Source: Myotis daubentonii
Lineage: Eukaryota; Chordata; Mammalia; Chiroptera; Vespertilionidae
Assembly (NCBI RefSeq): GCF_963259705.1
Contig: NC_081840.1
Coordinates: 3,529,062-3,593,061, forward strand
DNA: 64,000 nt
Direction: 5' to 3'
Shown here piece after piece: positions 1 through 44,914 of the stretch. Position numbers and translations under genes: made by a program. Position 1 is the stretch's first letter. Every line of letters starts with the position of its first letter. The notes beneath the pieces are model-generated. The model did not search any database. It was not told the DNA's origin and was given only the letters and a program-made list of their open reading frames with translations.

Positions 1-248
1 ATCTTTCTTAGATACTAATTTTGTAGTGTAGATTAGCATCACATGGAAACCTGTTTGAACTGCCAGTTCTCAGGTTCCACCCAGACTTGCCAATCAGAAA
101 CTAGAGGGCCCATGCATGCTGAAGCTCGAGAGCCCCTGACAGAGATAAACGAGCAGCTGTATCTCCTCCAGGACCCACGGGCTGCAGTGGGTTAGCCGGT
201 CTCTAGGGGTATGGTCATAAACAGCTTAAAAGCCACTGCTTTTAATCA

Positions 249-617
249 TCTATACTAATAAAAGGATAATATGCTTAATAGGGTGGACATCTGGACATCT
301 GTTCGGACAAAGCCACAGCGGCTGCGAGGCCCAGGGCTCATGGTAGCCATGGGCTCAGGCAGCCAGGGGCTCAGGCAGCTGCGAGGCCCAGGGCTCAGGC
401 AGCTGCCGCGGCCAGCAGTGGCAGCAGCAGCGGGGTTATGGGGACAGCGCCTTCCCCTGATCAGCCTGGTTGCCTCCTACAGAGCAGGAGTGGGGAGTGG
501 GCCTAAGCCATTAGTAGGACATCCCCTGAGGGCTCCCGGTCTGTGAGAGGGGGCAGGCCTGGCTGAGGGACCTCCCCCTCCTCCCAGTTTACAAATTTTC
601 ATGCACCGGGCCTCTAG
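249..617 (+). mobile_element. HeliBat-type non-autonomous Helitron
   Basis: It starts TCTATACTAATAAAAG and ends GGGCCTCTAG, the 5' TC and 3' CTAG expected of Helitrons. Flanking bases are A on the left and T on the right, the canonical AT target. The inside is GC-rich with repeated 'gcagctgcgaggcccagggctc' -type units. It has no replicase (Rep/helicase) coding capacity. Confidence 0.9.
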
Positions 618-1350
618 TATTTTATAAATATGATTCCTCTAGATCAGTGGGAAATAGGTGTTGATTCTTTAGTTTTGTTCAGAGCCAAACCCATTACAGT
701 GAACTAGGTTATCTCTGATTTAACGTGAAAATCCTTGTAAACCATGAAAGGTTAGAAGTTTTTTTAGTCAGGTATATATTGTTTGACCTTGAAACTTAGA
801 GATGGTAGATTATTAGGCCGTCTCTTGGCAGAATGTGTGGGTTAGGACATCCCATAGTAGGAATGGGAACTTGTCTTTAACAAGCTGGTTCTTAATTTTG
901 CATTAGTTACTTTACTTTTGTAACCTTTGGCAAATAGGGAATTTGCTTTTGCATGTGTGCTAGCTATTTTGTTTGTATTTGTATTTATCACCAGAAATTG
1001 CCATTTAATAGTATTTTTCGTATTTGATGGTTTGAAAGATTTCTGTGACAAAACTTCACTGCTATAAGCCTGGATTGATCACTCTGGAGAAGGGTTTGCC
1101 TTAATGCTGCCTCCAGCTTACCTCTCCATAACTGCCCTACCGAAGATCATCAGCAGTTTCTGCTCATGAGTTAAACAAGTTGCTTTTGCATTTTCTTTGG
1201 GTGTTTTCTGCAGGACTTGATACTGTTTATCTTTTACAAATAGAAATTGCTTCCATCGTCTTCATGACAAGTACCTTCCCCTCTGGCCTTCCTCCTCCCT
1301 CTCAATGTGCTTAGTCATCTTCCAGCTTTCCTTCTTCGGCTCACCTTTCT

Positions 1351-1580
1351 TTTTTTAATGTTTTTTTCTTTTTCTTTTTATTGATTTCAGAGAGGAAGGG
1401 AGAGGGGGAGAGAGAGCAACATCAATGATGAGAGGAAATCATTGATCGGCTGCCTCCTGCACACTCCCTACTGGGGATAGAGCCCGCAACCCAAGCATGT
1501 GCCCTTGGCTGGAATTGAACTCGGGCTCTTCAGTCCGCAAGCCAACGCTCTATCCACTGAGCCAAAGCGGCTAGGGCTGT
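1351..1580 (-). mobile_element. Ves SINE
   Basis: tRNA-derived SINE in reverse orientation: poly-T/T-rich start, TTATTGATTTCAGAGAGG, and the tRNA-like head ending GCCAAAGCGGCTAGGGC. It is flanked by a 13-bp target-site duplication GGCTCACCTTTCT at 1338-1350 and 1581-1593, so the insertion is intact and relatively recent. Confidence 0.93.
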
Positions 1581-2408
1581 GGCTCACCTTTCTTCTGCAT
1601 ATTCTGTCTGAGGGATGTCCTCCAGTCTCCCGGCTTCTCTGACTGTCTCTTTACTGTTGATTACCAAATCAGAGTCTGATCTTGCCAGTCCTCTTCTCAA
1701 AAGCTTTTCTCTATAGCCTAGGACTTGACCCTGACAGTGCAGGCCCATCGCCAGTGGCCTACAAAGGGACCTGATGTCCCACAGGAGAGGATTATCCACA
1801 TGAATAGCATTGAGGCAGACATTCTCAAGTGTTCCTTCACTAACACCCCTAGTACCTCATCTAGTTCTGTCGCTTTACCTGAGTGACTCCTCAGATCCCT
1901 TCATTTCTCTCTACCTTTGCTGCCACTACTTTATTAGTGGAGGTCATTTCCATGTCTCGTCTGGATTCTCACTGTAGCAATGAATCCTCTGCTCAGTCTT
2001 GTCCCCTTGCATCTACTTGTTCACATTGGGGCTTAAGTGACCCAGACCGCTAATCAGATCATAGGACCTTCCATTTAAACGTTTTTTAATGTCTCCCTGG
2101 TGCCCTTAGGATAAATGACAAAGTTTTGGAGTGGCATACAAGACCCTTCATACAGTCTGGTTCTAAAGTAACTTTCTTCATCCCTTTTATCCCCAAAAGC
2201 TATGCTTCAGCTATAATGTTGCCTTTTGCCTCTTGGTTTTTGTATGTGATGCGTCTTTTGTTTAGATTTTCCAAAGCTGAGCTCAGGGTAAGCGCTGTCT
2301 TTTTATGGTCCCCCTGTGTCCTGTGTTCATCCTCTCATAGTACATCCATGCTGTGTTGAAATTACTTTTCCTCCTTCCCAGAATAAACATAAGCTTTCTG
2401 TTGTTTTG

Positions 2409-2622
2409 TTAATCCTCACCTGAGGATATTTTTTTCTTTTTTTTTTTAGAGAGAGAGAGTCGTGGGGTCGGGGGGAAGAGATATCAATGTGAGAGAGACA
2501 CATGGATTGGTGGGGATCAAACCTGCAACCCAGGTACATGCCCTTGACCCAGGAATTGCACCCACAATTCTTTTGTGCGTGGGATGGTGCTCTAACCACG
2601 TAGCACACCACCCAGGGTTAAA
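2409..2622 (-). mobile_element. Ves-related SINE, divergent subfamily
   Basis: Reverse-oriented tRNA-SINE of the type starting with AATCCTCACCTGAGGATAT. It keeps ACCTGCAACCCAGGTACATG and GCCCTTGACC but differs from the commoner Ves copies. Ends are approximate. Confidence 0.8.
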
Positions 2623-2719
2623 CATGTGCTTCTTGACGATGGACAGCTCTTATGGTGTTCTCAGTGCCTGGCTGCCTGGCATATTTTGCAGTACATATTG
2701 TTGGAATGAATTATTGAGC

Positions 2720-2942
2720 TTTTTTTTTTTAAGATATTTTTATTGATTTCAGAGAGGAAGGGAGAGGGATAGAGAGAGAGAAACATCAATGATAAGAGAG
2801 AATCACCAATTGGCTGCCTCCTGCACGCCCCCTACTGGGGACCGAGCTCACAACCCAGGCATGTGTCCCTGACTGGAATCGAACCTAGGACCCTTCAGTC
2901 CGCAGGCTGATGCTCTATCCACTGAGCCAAAGCAGCCAGGGC
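2720..2942 (-). mobile_element. Ves SINE
   Basis: Reverse copy with poly-T start, ATTGATTTCAGAGAGGAAGG and head GAGCCAAAGCAGCCAGGGC. Short imperfect duplications TTATTGAGC (2711-2719) and TTACTGAGC (2943-2951) flank it. Confidence 0.9.
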
Positions 2943-3387
2943 TTACTGAGCCTCTTTTCCCCTTTTTCTTCATTTGAATTGTACGGTATTATTAGTATAC
3001 TAGCTTCATTTTAATATTTTGTATATTAACTGCTAAAATCTGACTGTGCTTTATTACTAATCCAGTATTTAAGTGACGTTCCTTGTCTATTCCTTCTACT
3101 CATTAGCCAATTTTATGACTTTGTGTTTCTTCTTTAGACTGAAGTATTCTTGCTGCTTCCCAGCTGGTTGGAGTTTCTTGGTTTCACCTTGCCTGTCCCT
3201 CCTATCTCTTCACCTGCTGATGTGAGAATGCCTTAGGGTTCAGTCCTAGGATTTCTTCTTTCCTCTCTACACTCATTTCCTGGGGAGCTCTTCCAGCTTC
3301 ATGGGCTTGGAGTGAGTAGATTGATGACTTAGGTTGATGACTCATTTATTTTTAACTTGCATCACTCTTCTGAAACTAAGACTTGTA

Positions 3388-3509
3388 CAGGGTGGAGCCA
3401 AAGTAGGTTTATAATGAGTATGTGAAACAGTTTATTCTTGTATTATCATTTATTAATTATTGTATTATTTTCCATACAAGCAGGGTAAACCTACTGGTAC
3501 CCTACCCCG
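3388..3509. mobile_element. mariner-type MITE
   Basis: A 122-bp element with imperfect terminal inverted repeats: left CAGGGTGGAGCCAAAGTAGG, right reads as its reverse complement around CCTACTGGTACCCTACCCCG. TA dinucleotides at 3386-3387 and 3510-3511 fit the Tc1/mariner TA duplication. The inside is AT-rich with no coding capacity. Confidence 0.8.
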
Positions 3510-4274
3510 TATACCCACTACCTGTTTAACATCCGACCTTGGATATTTAATAAGCATCTCAAACTGAGACACCCCACCGCACCAGCTCTCCTGCGGTCTT
3601 CTCCGTCTTAGGAAGTAGCAGCTTCCTCTTCCCAGTTGCTCAGGCCAAAGCCAGGAGTTATCCTTCCTCCTTTCTCCCACTGAACTCCATATCTAGTTCA
3701 CCCACAAAGCCCGTGGCTCTTCTTTGAAAATATGTCCACAATCTGACTGCTTCTCACCACCTTGTCTGCTGCCACTCAGGTTCAGGCACCGCCATCCCTC
3801 ACCCGAGTACTGAGCTCCGTGCCCTCTACTCTCCATTCTCCACAAGCATCCTGAAGGATTCTTTATAAGGCAGAGTCTGACCTTGCCAGTCCTCTTCCCC
3901 AAACTCCCAGTGGCTTTCCAGCTCATTCATAGAGGGACAGCTTTATGTCACCAATGAAGCTCATTGTGTGTGTTCTGCTGCTTTCCACTCAGTCACTCTT
4001 CTCCGGCTACTTTGGCCTCTCTACTTTCCTTCGACATGTCAAGGGCTCCCACATCAAGGCCAGGTGCTGGCTGGCCTGGAATGGTTTCACCCTGACATTT
4101 CCATGGCTCATTCCCTCACTGTGTTCAGACCACTGCTCCAGTGACACCCTGTCGGTGAGGTTTCTCTTACTATCTTGCAGCACTGCCTGCCTTGCTTTCC
4201 TGCTTAATTATAGCACTTATCACCATCAAACATAATTTATATGTATATACATTTATTTTTGTTGTTGTGTGAAG

Positions 4275-4490
4275 CCTCACCAAGGATATTCTTTCCATTG
4301 ATTTTTAGAGAGATGGTAGGGAAGGAGGGAAAGCAGGGGGAGGAGAGAGAGAGGAACATCGATTGGTTGCCTCCTGCACATGCCCCAACCCGGGCCGGGG
4401 ATCGAACCTGCAACCCAGGTACATGCCTTTGACCAGGAATTGAACATGCAACCTACCCTTCGGTGCACAGGCTGACACTCTAACCACTTG
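4275..4490 (-). mobile_element. Ves-related SINE, slightly truncated
   Basis: Reverse copy from CCTCACCAAGGATATTC to GCTGACACTCTAACCACTTG. It contains GATCGAACCTGCAACCCAGG. The final tRNA head sequence (gagcca..gggc) is missing at the right end. Confidence 0.85.
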
Positions 4491-4868
4491 CTTTATTAAA
4501 TGTAAGAAATTGCATCAGTTATTATCTTGGGAATTCTCAACGTATGTTAGCATATCAAAGACCATGCATACTTTCAAGTTAAAAGTTTAACTTAGAGTTT
4601 TTCATACTTAGTAGATGATCATATTGAAGATACCAGCCATTATAAGATACATTCCAGTTTGACATGTTAAAACATTAAAAAAAATAGTCTTAAAGTTGAT
4701 GATATACACTGTATTGATAAGCTGAAACACTGTGTATTTGGAAACTGAAATTTATTCTATCAAAGGATTATAGATAATACAGACCTAGCTGTTAATAAAA
4801 AGTAATAGGCTATGTATCACGATGCTACTTCTTGTTTTGATATTACATATATCACTTTTTTCAAACAG

Positions 4869-37228
<32,360 letters not shown>

Positions 37229-37371
37229 ACCACATGCTGTGAGCCAGTTTTTCTTTTCTTCCTGTCATTCGGCTTTTTCTTCATTTTCTGTTTTGCGTGT
37301 TTTCATGTGGGTCTTGTGGGTGGGGGTAACAGGGAAATACCTATGTCTTTGAAAAACAAATTTTTTATTGG

Positions 37372-37377
37372 AATAAA
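37372..37377 (+). terminator. VRK1 polyadenylation signal (AATAAA)
   Basis: A canonical AATAAA lies 144 bases after the VRK1 stop codon, in an AT-rich 3' UTR (37229 to about 37395). T- and TG-containing sequence follows, consistent with cleavage near 37390-37400. The exact cleavage site is inferred. Confidence 0.75.
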
Positions 37378-37905
37378 TGCTTTGTACAGTTTATTAAAGG
37401 CTAACTTATAAAATTTCAGACTGTTTAGGTTGCATGTACTCTTTAAGCTGCCCGGCTGTGGGAAAGGTCTGGGTACTTAGAAGAACTGCTGTGAGGTGCA
37501 CTTTCCAGTTGTGTGTATTTCCCAGAGGGTCAAATGTTTGGCCGAGTCCTTCCTCTTAAGGAAATGCGAAACTTCAAATAAAGGGGTCTTTTTGCTTGAT
37601 ACAAGTTCAGTTTGCTGTGGCCATGTTTGTTTTTTATTGATTTTGTTCAGTCCCACAAGCATGTAAGCACCTGCTGTATGAGGCAGGAGATACAGAGAAG
37701 GGGAAGGAAGTGAAAGAAAAGGTGGGTAATGAGCATGTGGGGCTGGTCGAATACACATGCTTGAAAGCGAGGTTATGTAAGAATTATGTAAGTGGGCAGG
37801 CTCTGTGGGAAGAAGATGGGGTAATTGCCAAGTGATGGCACGGTCACAGAGTTTATATATAGACACTTCCATAAGGAAAGGCTGTGAAATAAATCTCTAT
37901 AGCTT

Positions 37906-37927
37906 TCTGTCTGTCTGTCTGTCTGTT
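37906..37927. repeat. (CTGT)n microsatellite
   Basis: About five copies of CTGT right after TATAGCTTT. Confidence 0.9.
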
Positions 37928-39589
37928 TAATGGGTCTATCTCTATGTCTAATTGTTCATTCACAGATTATTTTTCTTAAAAGTTTCATTTTTTGTAGCAT
38001 ATCATATTTGTACAGTAAAGCAAGCAGTTGAGAGTTTTGGTGATTAGAAATTTTAAGATGTGGACTTTTTATAGTTGCCCTGGAAACCAACACTTGGAAT
38101 TTAAACGTTTATGAACAGTTTCAAGATTTGCTTTGTTAGAGAACCTGGGGCTGGATTGGCGTTGCTAAATGTTGGCATACCTTACCAGCTGTGTCATGTC
38201 CAGGGTTTTCAGATGGTGTAGAGACACACTTGTATTAAAGTCTTTAAGCATTTATTTCTAATACATATTCAAAATCTGAGTAGCATGTTAAACTGGTGAT
38301 TCTCTGTACTGCTTAGGACAAGCCTCATTTAGGGACTTTAGTTTTTTAAAAGGGCCTTGATTGGAAGAGAATATTAAGTGCGGTGGGATGTCTTCAGCTA
38401 AAAATGGTCCAGGTTGTACCAAGTGTGAGCAGCTCTGGACCAACACAAAGACAGGAACTTGCACTCTCTGATGCGGACATTCCGCTGTCCCTGCAGCAGG
38501 TGCCTCTGAAGCAGGTGCCCCTGACGTGGTCAGACACGGACGAGTGTGGAACAGACGGCAGACTTTCCTGTGAGGTTAGTCTCAAAAGCCTCGCGAAGTT
38601 GTCGGGCCCTGTGTCTTTCCAGAAGAGAGAACTCAGCTCTGGGCAGAGACTTCTGCTTTCTGGAGAATGTTGGATTTAGTCCTCGCCAGTGCTATGGTCC
38701 CAAGTTTATTTGTAACACTTAAATCAACTCTCAAGTTCTGTTTCAAACACATTGACGCCTAAAATAGGATCAAATGTGTGTGGTGTGTTTTTGTGTATAT
38801 GCCTTAGCCTTTTTTGTTTTTCAAAACAAAAAAACATAGCAAAACCTGTTGGTTAAATATTAAGAAAACAAATATTTCCTCACATATTGTTTTTACAAGT
38901 GCTGGCATTTTCTCGAATGTTCCTCTGTTGGCAGGACTGCAGAAATGGAGAGCTAGTAGCCATAGTAGCCAGTCTGATTCTGCTGCTGGTTTTCTTTCCC
39001 CGCCTTGGGCTGGTTTTTCTTACTCCCTGTGTTAAAAAAATAAATAAATAAAGGGTGAATAATCTCCCTGCCATCAGAGTTATGCTTTCGTGTTTTTTGC
39101 CTTTTCCAGTTCTGCGCTAACTCTGTGCGTCTGGTGTTGTTTCTGTTTTCTTTCCAGTCCCCGCATTCAGTGGGGCTCACCATTCTTTGTTCCCCCGTCA
39201 CAGTTGGGTTTCCATATCTGACGTGTGCTCCTCGCACATTTTGTCGCCTGCTTGGCCATTCTCTCAGGTCTGTGGAGGACCAACACCTGTGCCGCTCCTG
39301 GCCTTCACGCACTGGAGCCGTGCGCCCTGGTCCCGGCAGCAGCCAGGCAGCCTGTGCAGCTGCCGAACCCTGCAGGAAGGGAGCGTCTGGTGCTCTCAGG
39401 GGTCACCTCTGAGACAGACCAGCCCGCTGCTTCCTCTGAGTTACTAGGTTCACTGCCTGTAGAGACCTGAGCCGCAGTGATACAGCAGTGGCGGGAATAG
39501 AAGTAAATTAATGCATTTGGTGTGTGTCTGTATATACAGTTGAGCATTGTACGCTCGTTTATCCTTTCAACTTCTATTTTTAGTGGCCT

Positions 39590-40800
39590 TTATTAGTTTG
39601 GTTATCAAGAAGTATTAATAACACATGGTCATTGTAGAAAATTGAGAACATACAGAAAGAAACTGTGCAAAGACAAATGGGCCATGCCACTACCGTACCA
39701 CCCCCGACAACCACTGTGGACGTGAATTTTTTCTAGTCTGTTCAGGCACTTTTATCTTGAAATAATTACCAGACTTGATAGACAGCTTTATATTCTGCTT
39801 TTTAAAGCGAATTTTAATATTTTCTATGTTATTACAGATAAGTTTAATAAGTGTAATTTTTTTTTCTTATGAATTTATGATACCTTCAAGGCCATTTCCC
39901 TAATATTGGACATTTAAGTTGTTTTCAGTATGGAATAGTATAAGCAATACTCTTTAATGAAAGTGGGCAGAAACCTTTACCCACATGTACAAGTATTTCT
40001 TTAGATTTTCTGAAGGGAACTGCTTTGCCAAGGACTAGAAGAATGGAAGAAGGTTGCTGATGCCTGTTACCCAATTGCCTTGTAAAGTCTGTCCCCCGAC
40101 CCTTACGTGCCTGGTACATCAGCGTGCTCCTCACGTTCCTGTCTCCCGAGTAGTACTAGTTTTCATAATTCGATAACAAATTCTCTTAATGGCGGGTAAA
40201 CCTGAGCAGTTCTTATGTGTAATCTGCTCATTCTCTTCTCTCTTTGGAGTGGCTGTACTGTTTGTATAGTAATCATCTTAACCCTTTGTCATGTTCGTTG
40301 CTAACTTTTTCTGTGTTATTGTTTTATTATATTTTCTTATGAAGCTTGATTTTTATGGCTTAATCTATTGATCTTTTTCATGGTAAATTCTGCCACTGTT
40401 TTAAAATTTTCCCATCTTGGAATCAGAAATATGTACCATAACTTTTTCTAGGTTTTTTGTTTTAATACTTCCAAATTTTTAATCCGTGTGAAATTTACTT
40501 TGGTGTGTGTATGCCATGAGGTAAGACTCACAACGGATTTTTTTCCCAATAGCTAACCAGTGGTTTCAGTTCGTTTGTGAAATAGATTCTCTTCCCCGCC
40601 CTGGTTTGGGATGTCGCTGTGTTACATATTACGTTCTTACGCCGGGGTCTGTTTCTGGACTGAGTGTTCAGTTTCGTTGATCTGTCTGTTCTTATGCCAC
40701 CACCCTGATTTATTAATGCCATTTAACTTACTAATTCTTATTTATTGCCCAATGTACATTAACACATCAAAATGAAAGAAAAGTTTACATATAATCTCGT
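39590..40800 (-). mobile_element. Old LINE-1 fragment
   Basis: Antisense L1-like text: GGACATTTAAGTTGTTTTCA, GTCTGTTTCTGGACTGAGTG and TTGATCTGTCTGTTCTTATG. Diverged. Limits are approximate and it may be two pieces. Confidence 0.7.
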
Positions 40801-42469
40801 CAAAAGTAAAAAGTCGAACTCTGGTCCTGTGGCTGTGCTGTTTGGAGTCCTGCTTCATGCCGACTTACATTTCACAGTTCAGGCGGCTGCGTGGGTGAAG
40901 TTTTGTGGGTTTTGTGTTTTCCTTCAGTGCACAGGCTGCTCTGTGCCCTCGTTTGTGAAGCTCTGCACACAGCGTGGTGAGCAGAGGGGAGAGGGCCGGT
41001 CACTTGAACTTTCCTGGATGGAGAAATGCGCGTTCCAGACCCTTAAGAAAGGACCGTTGTGTTTTGGGCATTTTAGCTCCCCTCTCCTCCCCCCTGCTCG
41101 CCCCAAATAAAAGCTCTGCCTTCTTTATGTGATGAACTCCCCCGAACACATTGGTGCTCATGCGCCAGTCACCCCTGGAGAAGGACTGTGTGTCCTTCCT
41201 GGGCAGCACCTGCAGAGGTGGGACCTGCTCCCTCCCAACAGCCCTCCTCCCGCAGCCCCACGGGGCTCTAGTCCAGCAGCCTTGGCGGGTATGTAAAGGG
41301 TTAGGATAAAAATATGTCATTTATCCCACCATTTGTAATTTAAAGAAGGATCATGCAGACATTTTGAAAGATAGGCATATAGTTCCAGTGGTCTCACCCC
41401 CCTTTTAAAGTTTCTAACCAGGTTTTTGGCAGAAGTTGTCTGTTCGAGGTGCTGCAGTTGCGGGTAAGCCTTTGAGATGTCATGCCAAGTGCTCAGGAGG
41501 CAGAGGTGGCCACAGTTCCATCACGTGGTTTCCCGGGCCCTGTCCTGTGGGGGTCAGAGAAGCCATAGCCAGGAGAGCCCAGGGCGAGGCCAGGGATCCC
41601 AGGGCCCTGCTGCGAGCTGCACCCAGAAATGTGTGCAGGGGGGTCAGGCTAAGCGAGCAGCCGCCCTAATACCCGGTTGGTCTTTTAGCAGCAAAATTGG
41701 GGGGAATAGGAAACTTAAAAAATGGTGTTTTTTCCCGGTGTTACTGTTGCTCTCCCCATTTGAATGAAGAGTCCCTAACAAAAGAAGCGCTGCCTGGAGA
41801 CTGCATTTGCCGCTCTCGACTCCAGTTGTGTGTAAATATTAGAAAACAGCGGGGCCCCGCATTCCAAGAACCACTTGAGCAGTGCCACGAAGACAAGTGT
41901 CCTTCCTGGTGTTGTCGCCGCACTCCCCGCTCTCCTGCTGTTTCTAATCTGTGCGCGCAGCCGTGCAAGAACCGGACTGACATTTACAGGCGCAGCAGGG
42001 AGCACTTGACGAGGGGATGTTAAAGACTCCAGTGCCTCCGCTGCCTGGCCACCGCACGGCACGTGCTCCCAGGCGCGGGGCAAGGAGGGCGTCTGTGCTG
42101 AGGCCCCGAGTGGAGCGGCCCCTCCACCGCAGCTTTCCCGCAGGCGTCACTGGTCCTCAGGCCGCCTGCCTAAGGAGCATCTACTTCTGTGCACAGGATT
42201 GTGGAGGGTCTGTGCCTCCCTCCTCCCGCCCGACCCCACTAGAATCTCCAGGAGTGTTCCTTGTGCAGGAATAACTGCGTGAAGACACAGCCCCGGGACC
42301 CGATCCGCCGCAGCAGGTACAGGGAGAGGGGCAGTTGCTTTGTTCCGAGCCTGACACTCCTCCGTCGCCCGCCCGGCCAGATCCATGCGGACCGCAGTGC
42401 AGTTAGGCCCGCGCAAGTGTCTGGTTGGCTTCTCCTCCGCGAGGCGCTCCCGTGGGAGTAAGGCGAGAC

Positions 42470-42660
42470 AGACTGTCATTTGCTATTACTAATTCTGTTA
42501 GCATTATCGCTGGCGCTTTTTTTCGTAATTAGCTATCTTAGTTGGCTCTTAAATTTTAATAGCCAATTGAAGCTACGTTTTAGCCAAGTTCCATATCTAA
42601 ATTGCATTCAGTCCATTAACAAAGTTGGTTAAAAGGCTATTAAGACAAAAGCCAATATAT
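42470..42660. promoter_or_regulatory. Candidate conserved non-coding element
   Basis: AT-rich complex island between GC-rich blocks with many homeodomain-type cores: TAATTAGC, CTATTACTAATTC, GCCAATTGAAGC, CCATTAACAAAG. No repeat recognised. Inferred from texture only. Confidence 0.35.
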
Positions 42661-42814
42661 GGCGGCTTGCACTTCCCTCTCTGCGTTGGCCACTCAGCCT
42701 CCCCCTCGCTCTGAAGGGACTTCCTCTCTGCGAGCAAAGTGGCAGGTGAGCCGGACGCAACTTCCAGGGGCAAGAAACTAAATTCGACAAGATTTTATTG
42801 AAAAATGCCACTGC

Positions 42815-43015
42815 TGCCCAGCTGGCATGGCTGAGTGGTTGAGTGTCAACCTATGGACCAGGAGGTCACAGTTTGATTCCAGGTCGGGGCACATGCCTGG
42901 GTTGTGGGCTTGATCCCCAGTGTGGGGTGTGCATGAGGCAGCCAATCCATGATTCCCTGTCATCACTGATGTTTCTCTCTCTCTCTCCCTCTCCCTTCCT
43001 CTCTCTGAAATCGAT
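42815..43015 (+). mobile_element. Ves SINE, forward
   Basis: TGCCCAGCTGGCATGGCTGA head, GTTGTGGGCTTGATCCCCAG body, CTCTCTGAAATCGATAA tail. Flanked by AAAAATGCCACTGC (42801-42814) and AAAAATGTCACTGC (43016-43029), a 14-bp duplication with one mismatch. Confidence 0.93.
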
Positions 43016-44004
43016 AAAAATGTCACTGCCCACCCCTGCCCCCTTTTCCTTTTTGTGAAGGTTCTTTGGGGTTGGGTTTTGTCTGGTCGATGGTGACGGA
43101 GGGTGGAAGAAAGGGGCATTTAATATTCCTCCTTAACACTGACGGGTTCTGAAAAGTGAATCATTGAAATGATGTTTTTCTCCATTTCGGTGGATCAAAA
43201 TTATTAGCTAAGCCATCTGAGGCACCTTCTGGTAGGATTGTAGTCTTGCTGGGTTTTGTGTGTAAAACGTTTGCCAGACAGTAAAAAAGAACTGCAGACA
43301 AGCCAGCACATGGCCCCTGGTACGTGCGGCCTAGCGACAGTGCTGAAAGGTCACAGACAGAGCCCAGCGCTGGTGGCTTCAGCGGAGGACCGAAGGGGAG
43401 CGGAGGGGACCCGCCACTGTGATGGTAAAGAAACAATTAAGAACCTTTCCTTTTCCCTCACCGGCACCATCTTCACAACCATTTAAAATGGGTGCATAGA
43501 GTTTCACCCAGTATATTAGCAAAACACCCCCTCGTAGTGTGTGTGTGTGTGTGTGGCCCACGAGCCATCCAGGCTCCCCCAGTAATTGTGTGTGTATGCG
43601 CACGCGCCTATGGACACATGCGTGCCCACGGGGAGACGGGAGTGCAGGGCCCAGCCCCTCGTGGTGGCTGATGGCATTTACCACCTTTCCTGTGATGGTC
43701 AGAGAGTCACTCCCTGCGGCCTCTGAGCCCTGGGTCACCGGGCCTCTTCCAGCACCTCAGGGCCCCTTGGCTTCATTCCCACCCATCTCCCTAGAAACCT
43801 CTGGAGCTCTGACTGTGTACTGTCTCTCCTATTGGCTATTTTCTAAAAATGGTGCAGGCTTAGGACTCTGAGTCACGATCCTACCCCGAGGGCAACAGGA
43901 AGGAAGGCTCAGGAAGGTGCTCTAGACACTGCAAACCCAGAGTCTTGAGTAACCCACTCAGCGCCTGCGGCTTAAGGAGCTCAGACTGGGTCTGATGGAG
44001 GCGA

Positions 44005-44178
44005 CTTACATCCGTATCCCAGTGTACCCAGTCTTCCCAGCGAGCGGCTCCACGGGAAGAAGCTCTTTATAGCTCAGAGCGCTGAGCAGGGAGGTAGAGG
44101 GACCGGCCCAAGGTCACACAGTGGGCGCTAGGGAGCCAGGGTGCGAGCCAGTCGACTCCCAGGTCCATGTTCCTCTCC
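44005..44178 (+). mobile_element. MIR SINE relic
   Basis: GCCCAAGGTCACACAGTGGG followed by GCCAGGGTGCGAGCCAG is the MIR core and 3' part. Confidence 0.7.
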
Positions 44179-44729
44179 AGTGGTTCCCTAAGTTGGTCTT
44201 GGGGCCAAGGCTCCGAGTGTCATCGGCCCCCCCATCCTCCCCCACCCACCCCTCCCCCTCCCATTGAGAGGCTCTCTGTCCACAGTTTGGGCGGCTTGCC
44301 CTCACTTTAAAGTCCCTTTCTCTGTCTTGGAGAGAGGGCAGACGGAGCCGGCCACCAGCCAGCCATCTGGAGGGGCCAGGCATAAAGGCATTATTGTCTC
44401 CTGGTAAGAGCCGAGGATTTGTATGTCAAGGCCAAGCGGGGGGAGATTAGATCTGCCCCCCGAGGTCCCCTGCGGGCCGGGCCCAGGACAGATGGCTCAC
44501 TAGGGTCACTGGAGACGGAGTCAGGCCAAGTGGAAGTCCAGGTGAGAGGCCGTGGTTTGGGCTCCCATCAGCTGTCAGGAAAGTGAGCCCAGGGACTGCC
44601 TCCCGGCACTCGGGTCCCCTTTTCATTCTGAAAACAGCTTCAGTGACTGTTCAGATGGGTGATGTATGGGGTTCTGGTTGCACATACACACAGCGCCTTT
44701 TATCAGGGTGCTGGTGTGGGGTGCAGGAG

Positions 44730-44830
44730 ACAGCTTCACAGTGCAGCGGCTGGAGCCATGATCTCGTCTCCACCACTTGGTGCCTCAGTCTCCCCATCTG
44801 TGCATTGGGGATGACATACAAACCCCAAGC
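44730..44830 (+). mobile_element. MIR SINE relic
   Basis: GCGGCTGGAGCCATGATCTC, CCACCACTTGGTGCCTCAGT and CTCCCCATCTGTGCATTGGG follow the order of MIR consensus landmarks. Confidence 0.7.
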
Positions 44831-44914
44831 GTGTTCCCGACGATGAGACACTGTCCTGTGATGGTCCCATCAGGCACCTGCTCGCTCATGCCCATCCCTC
44901 TCCCCTTCTGCCTT

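Larger units (their letters stand above)
1..4868 (+). other. VRK1 intron, 3' portion (window start)
   Basis: No coding exon is seen. It holds a Helitron (249-617), three Ves SINEs, a more divergent Ves-related SINE, a mariner MITE (3388-3509), and old LINE 3'-end-like sequence around 1600-2390 and 3510-4230. The latter stretches carry patterns such as 'cagtggctttccagctcattcatag' split over the region and 'atagcacttatcaccatc' near 4210, which I associate with ancient L1M/L2-type repeats. Positions 620-1337 and 4491-4868 show nothing I recognise. Confidence 0.6.
37397..44900 (+). other. Intergenic sequence downstream of VRK1, first part
   Basis: No gene found. Includes a CTGT microsatellite (37906-37927), a large old L1 (39590-40800), a Ves SINE (42815-43015), a GT repeat (43536-43555), two MIRs (44005-44178 and 44730-44830) and an AT-rich island at 42470-42660. 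41.9-42.3 kb is CpG-richer than its surroundings but no promoter can be argued. 38.2-39.5 kb shows nothing recognisable. Confidence 0.55.

Noticed and set aside
41900..42300. Possible CpG-island promoter
   Set aside because: CpG frequency is raised but no TATA, initiator or downstream exon could be argued; left as a note only.
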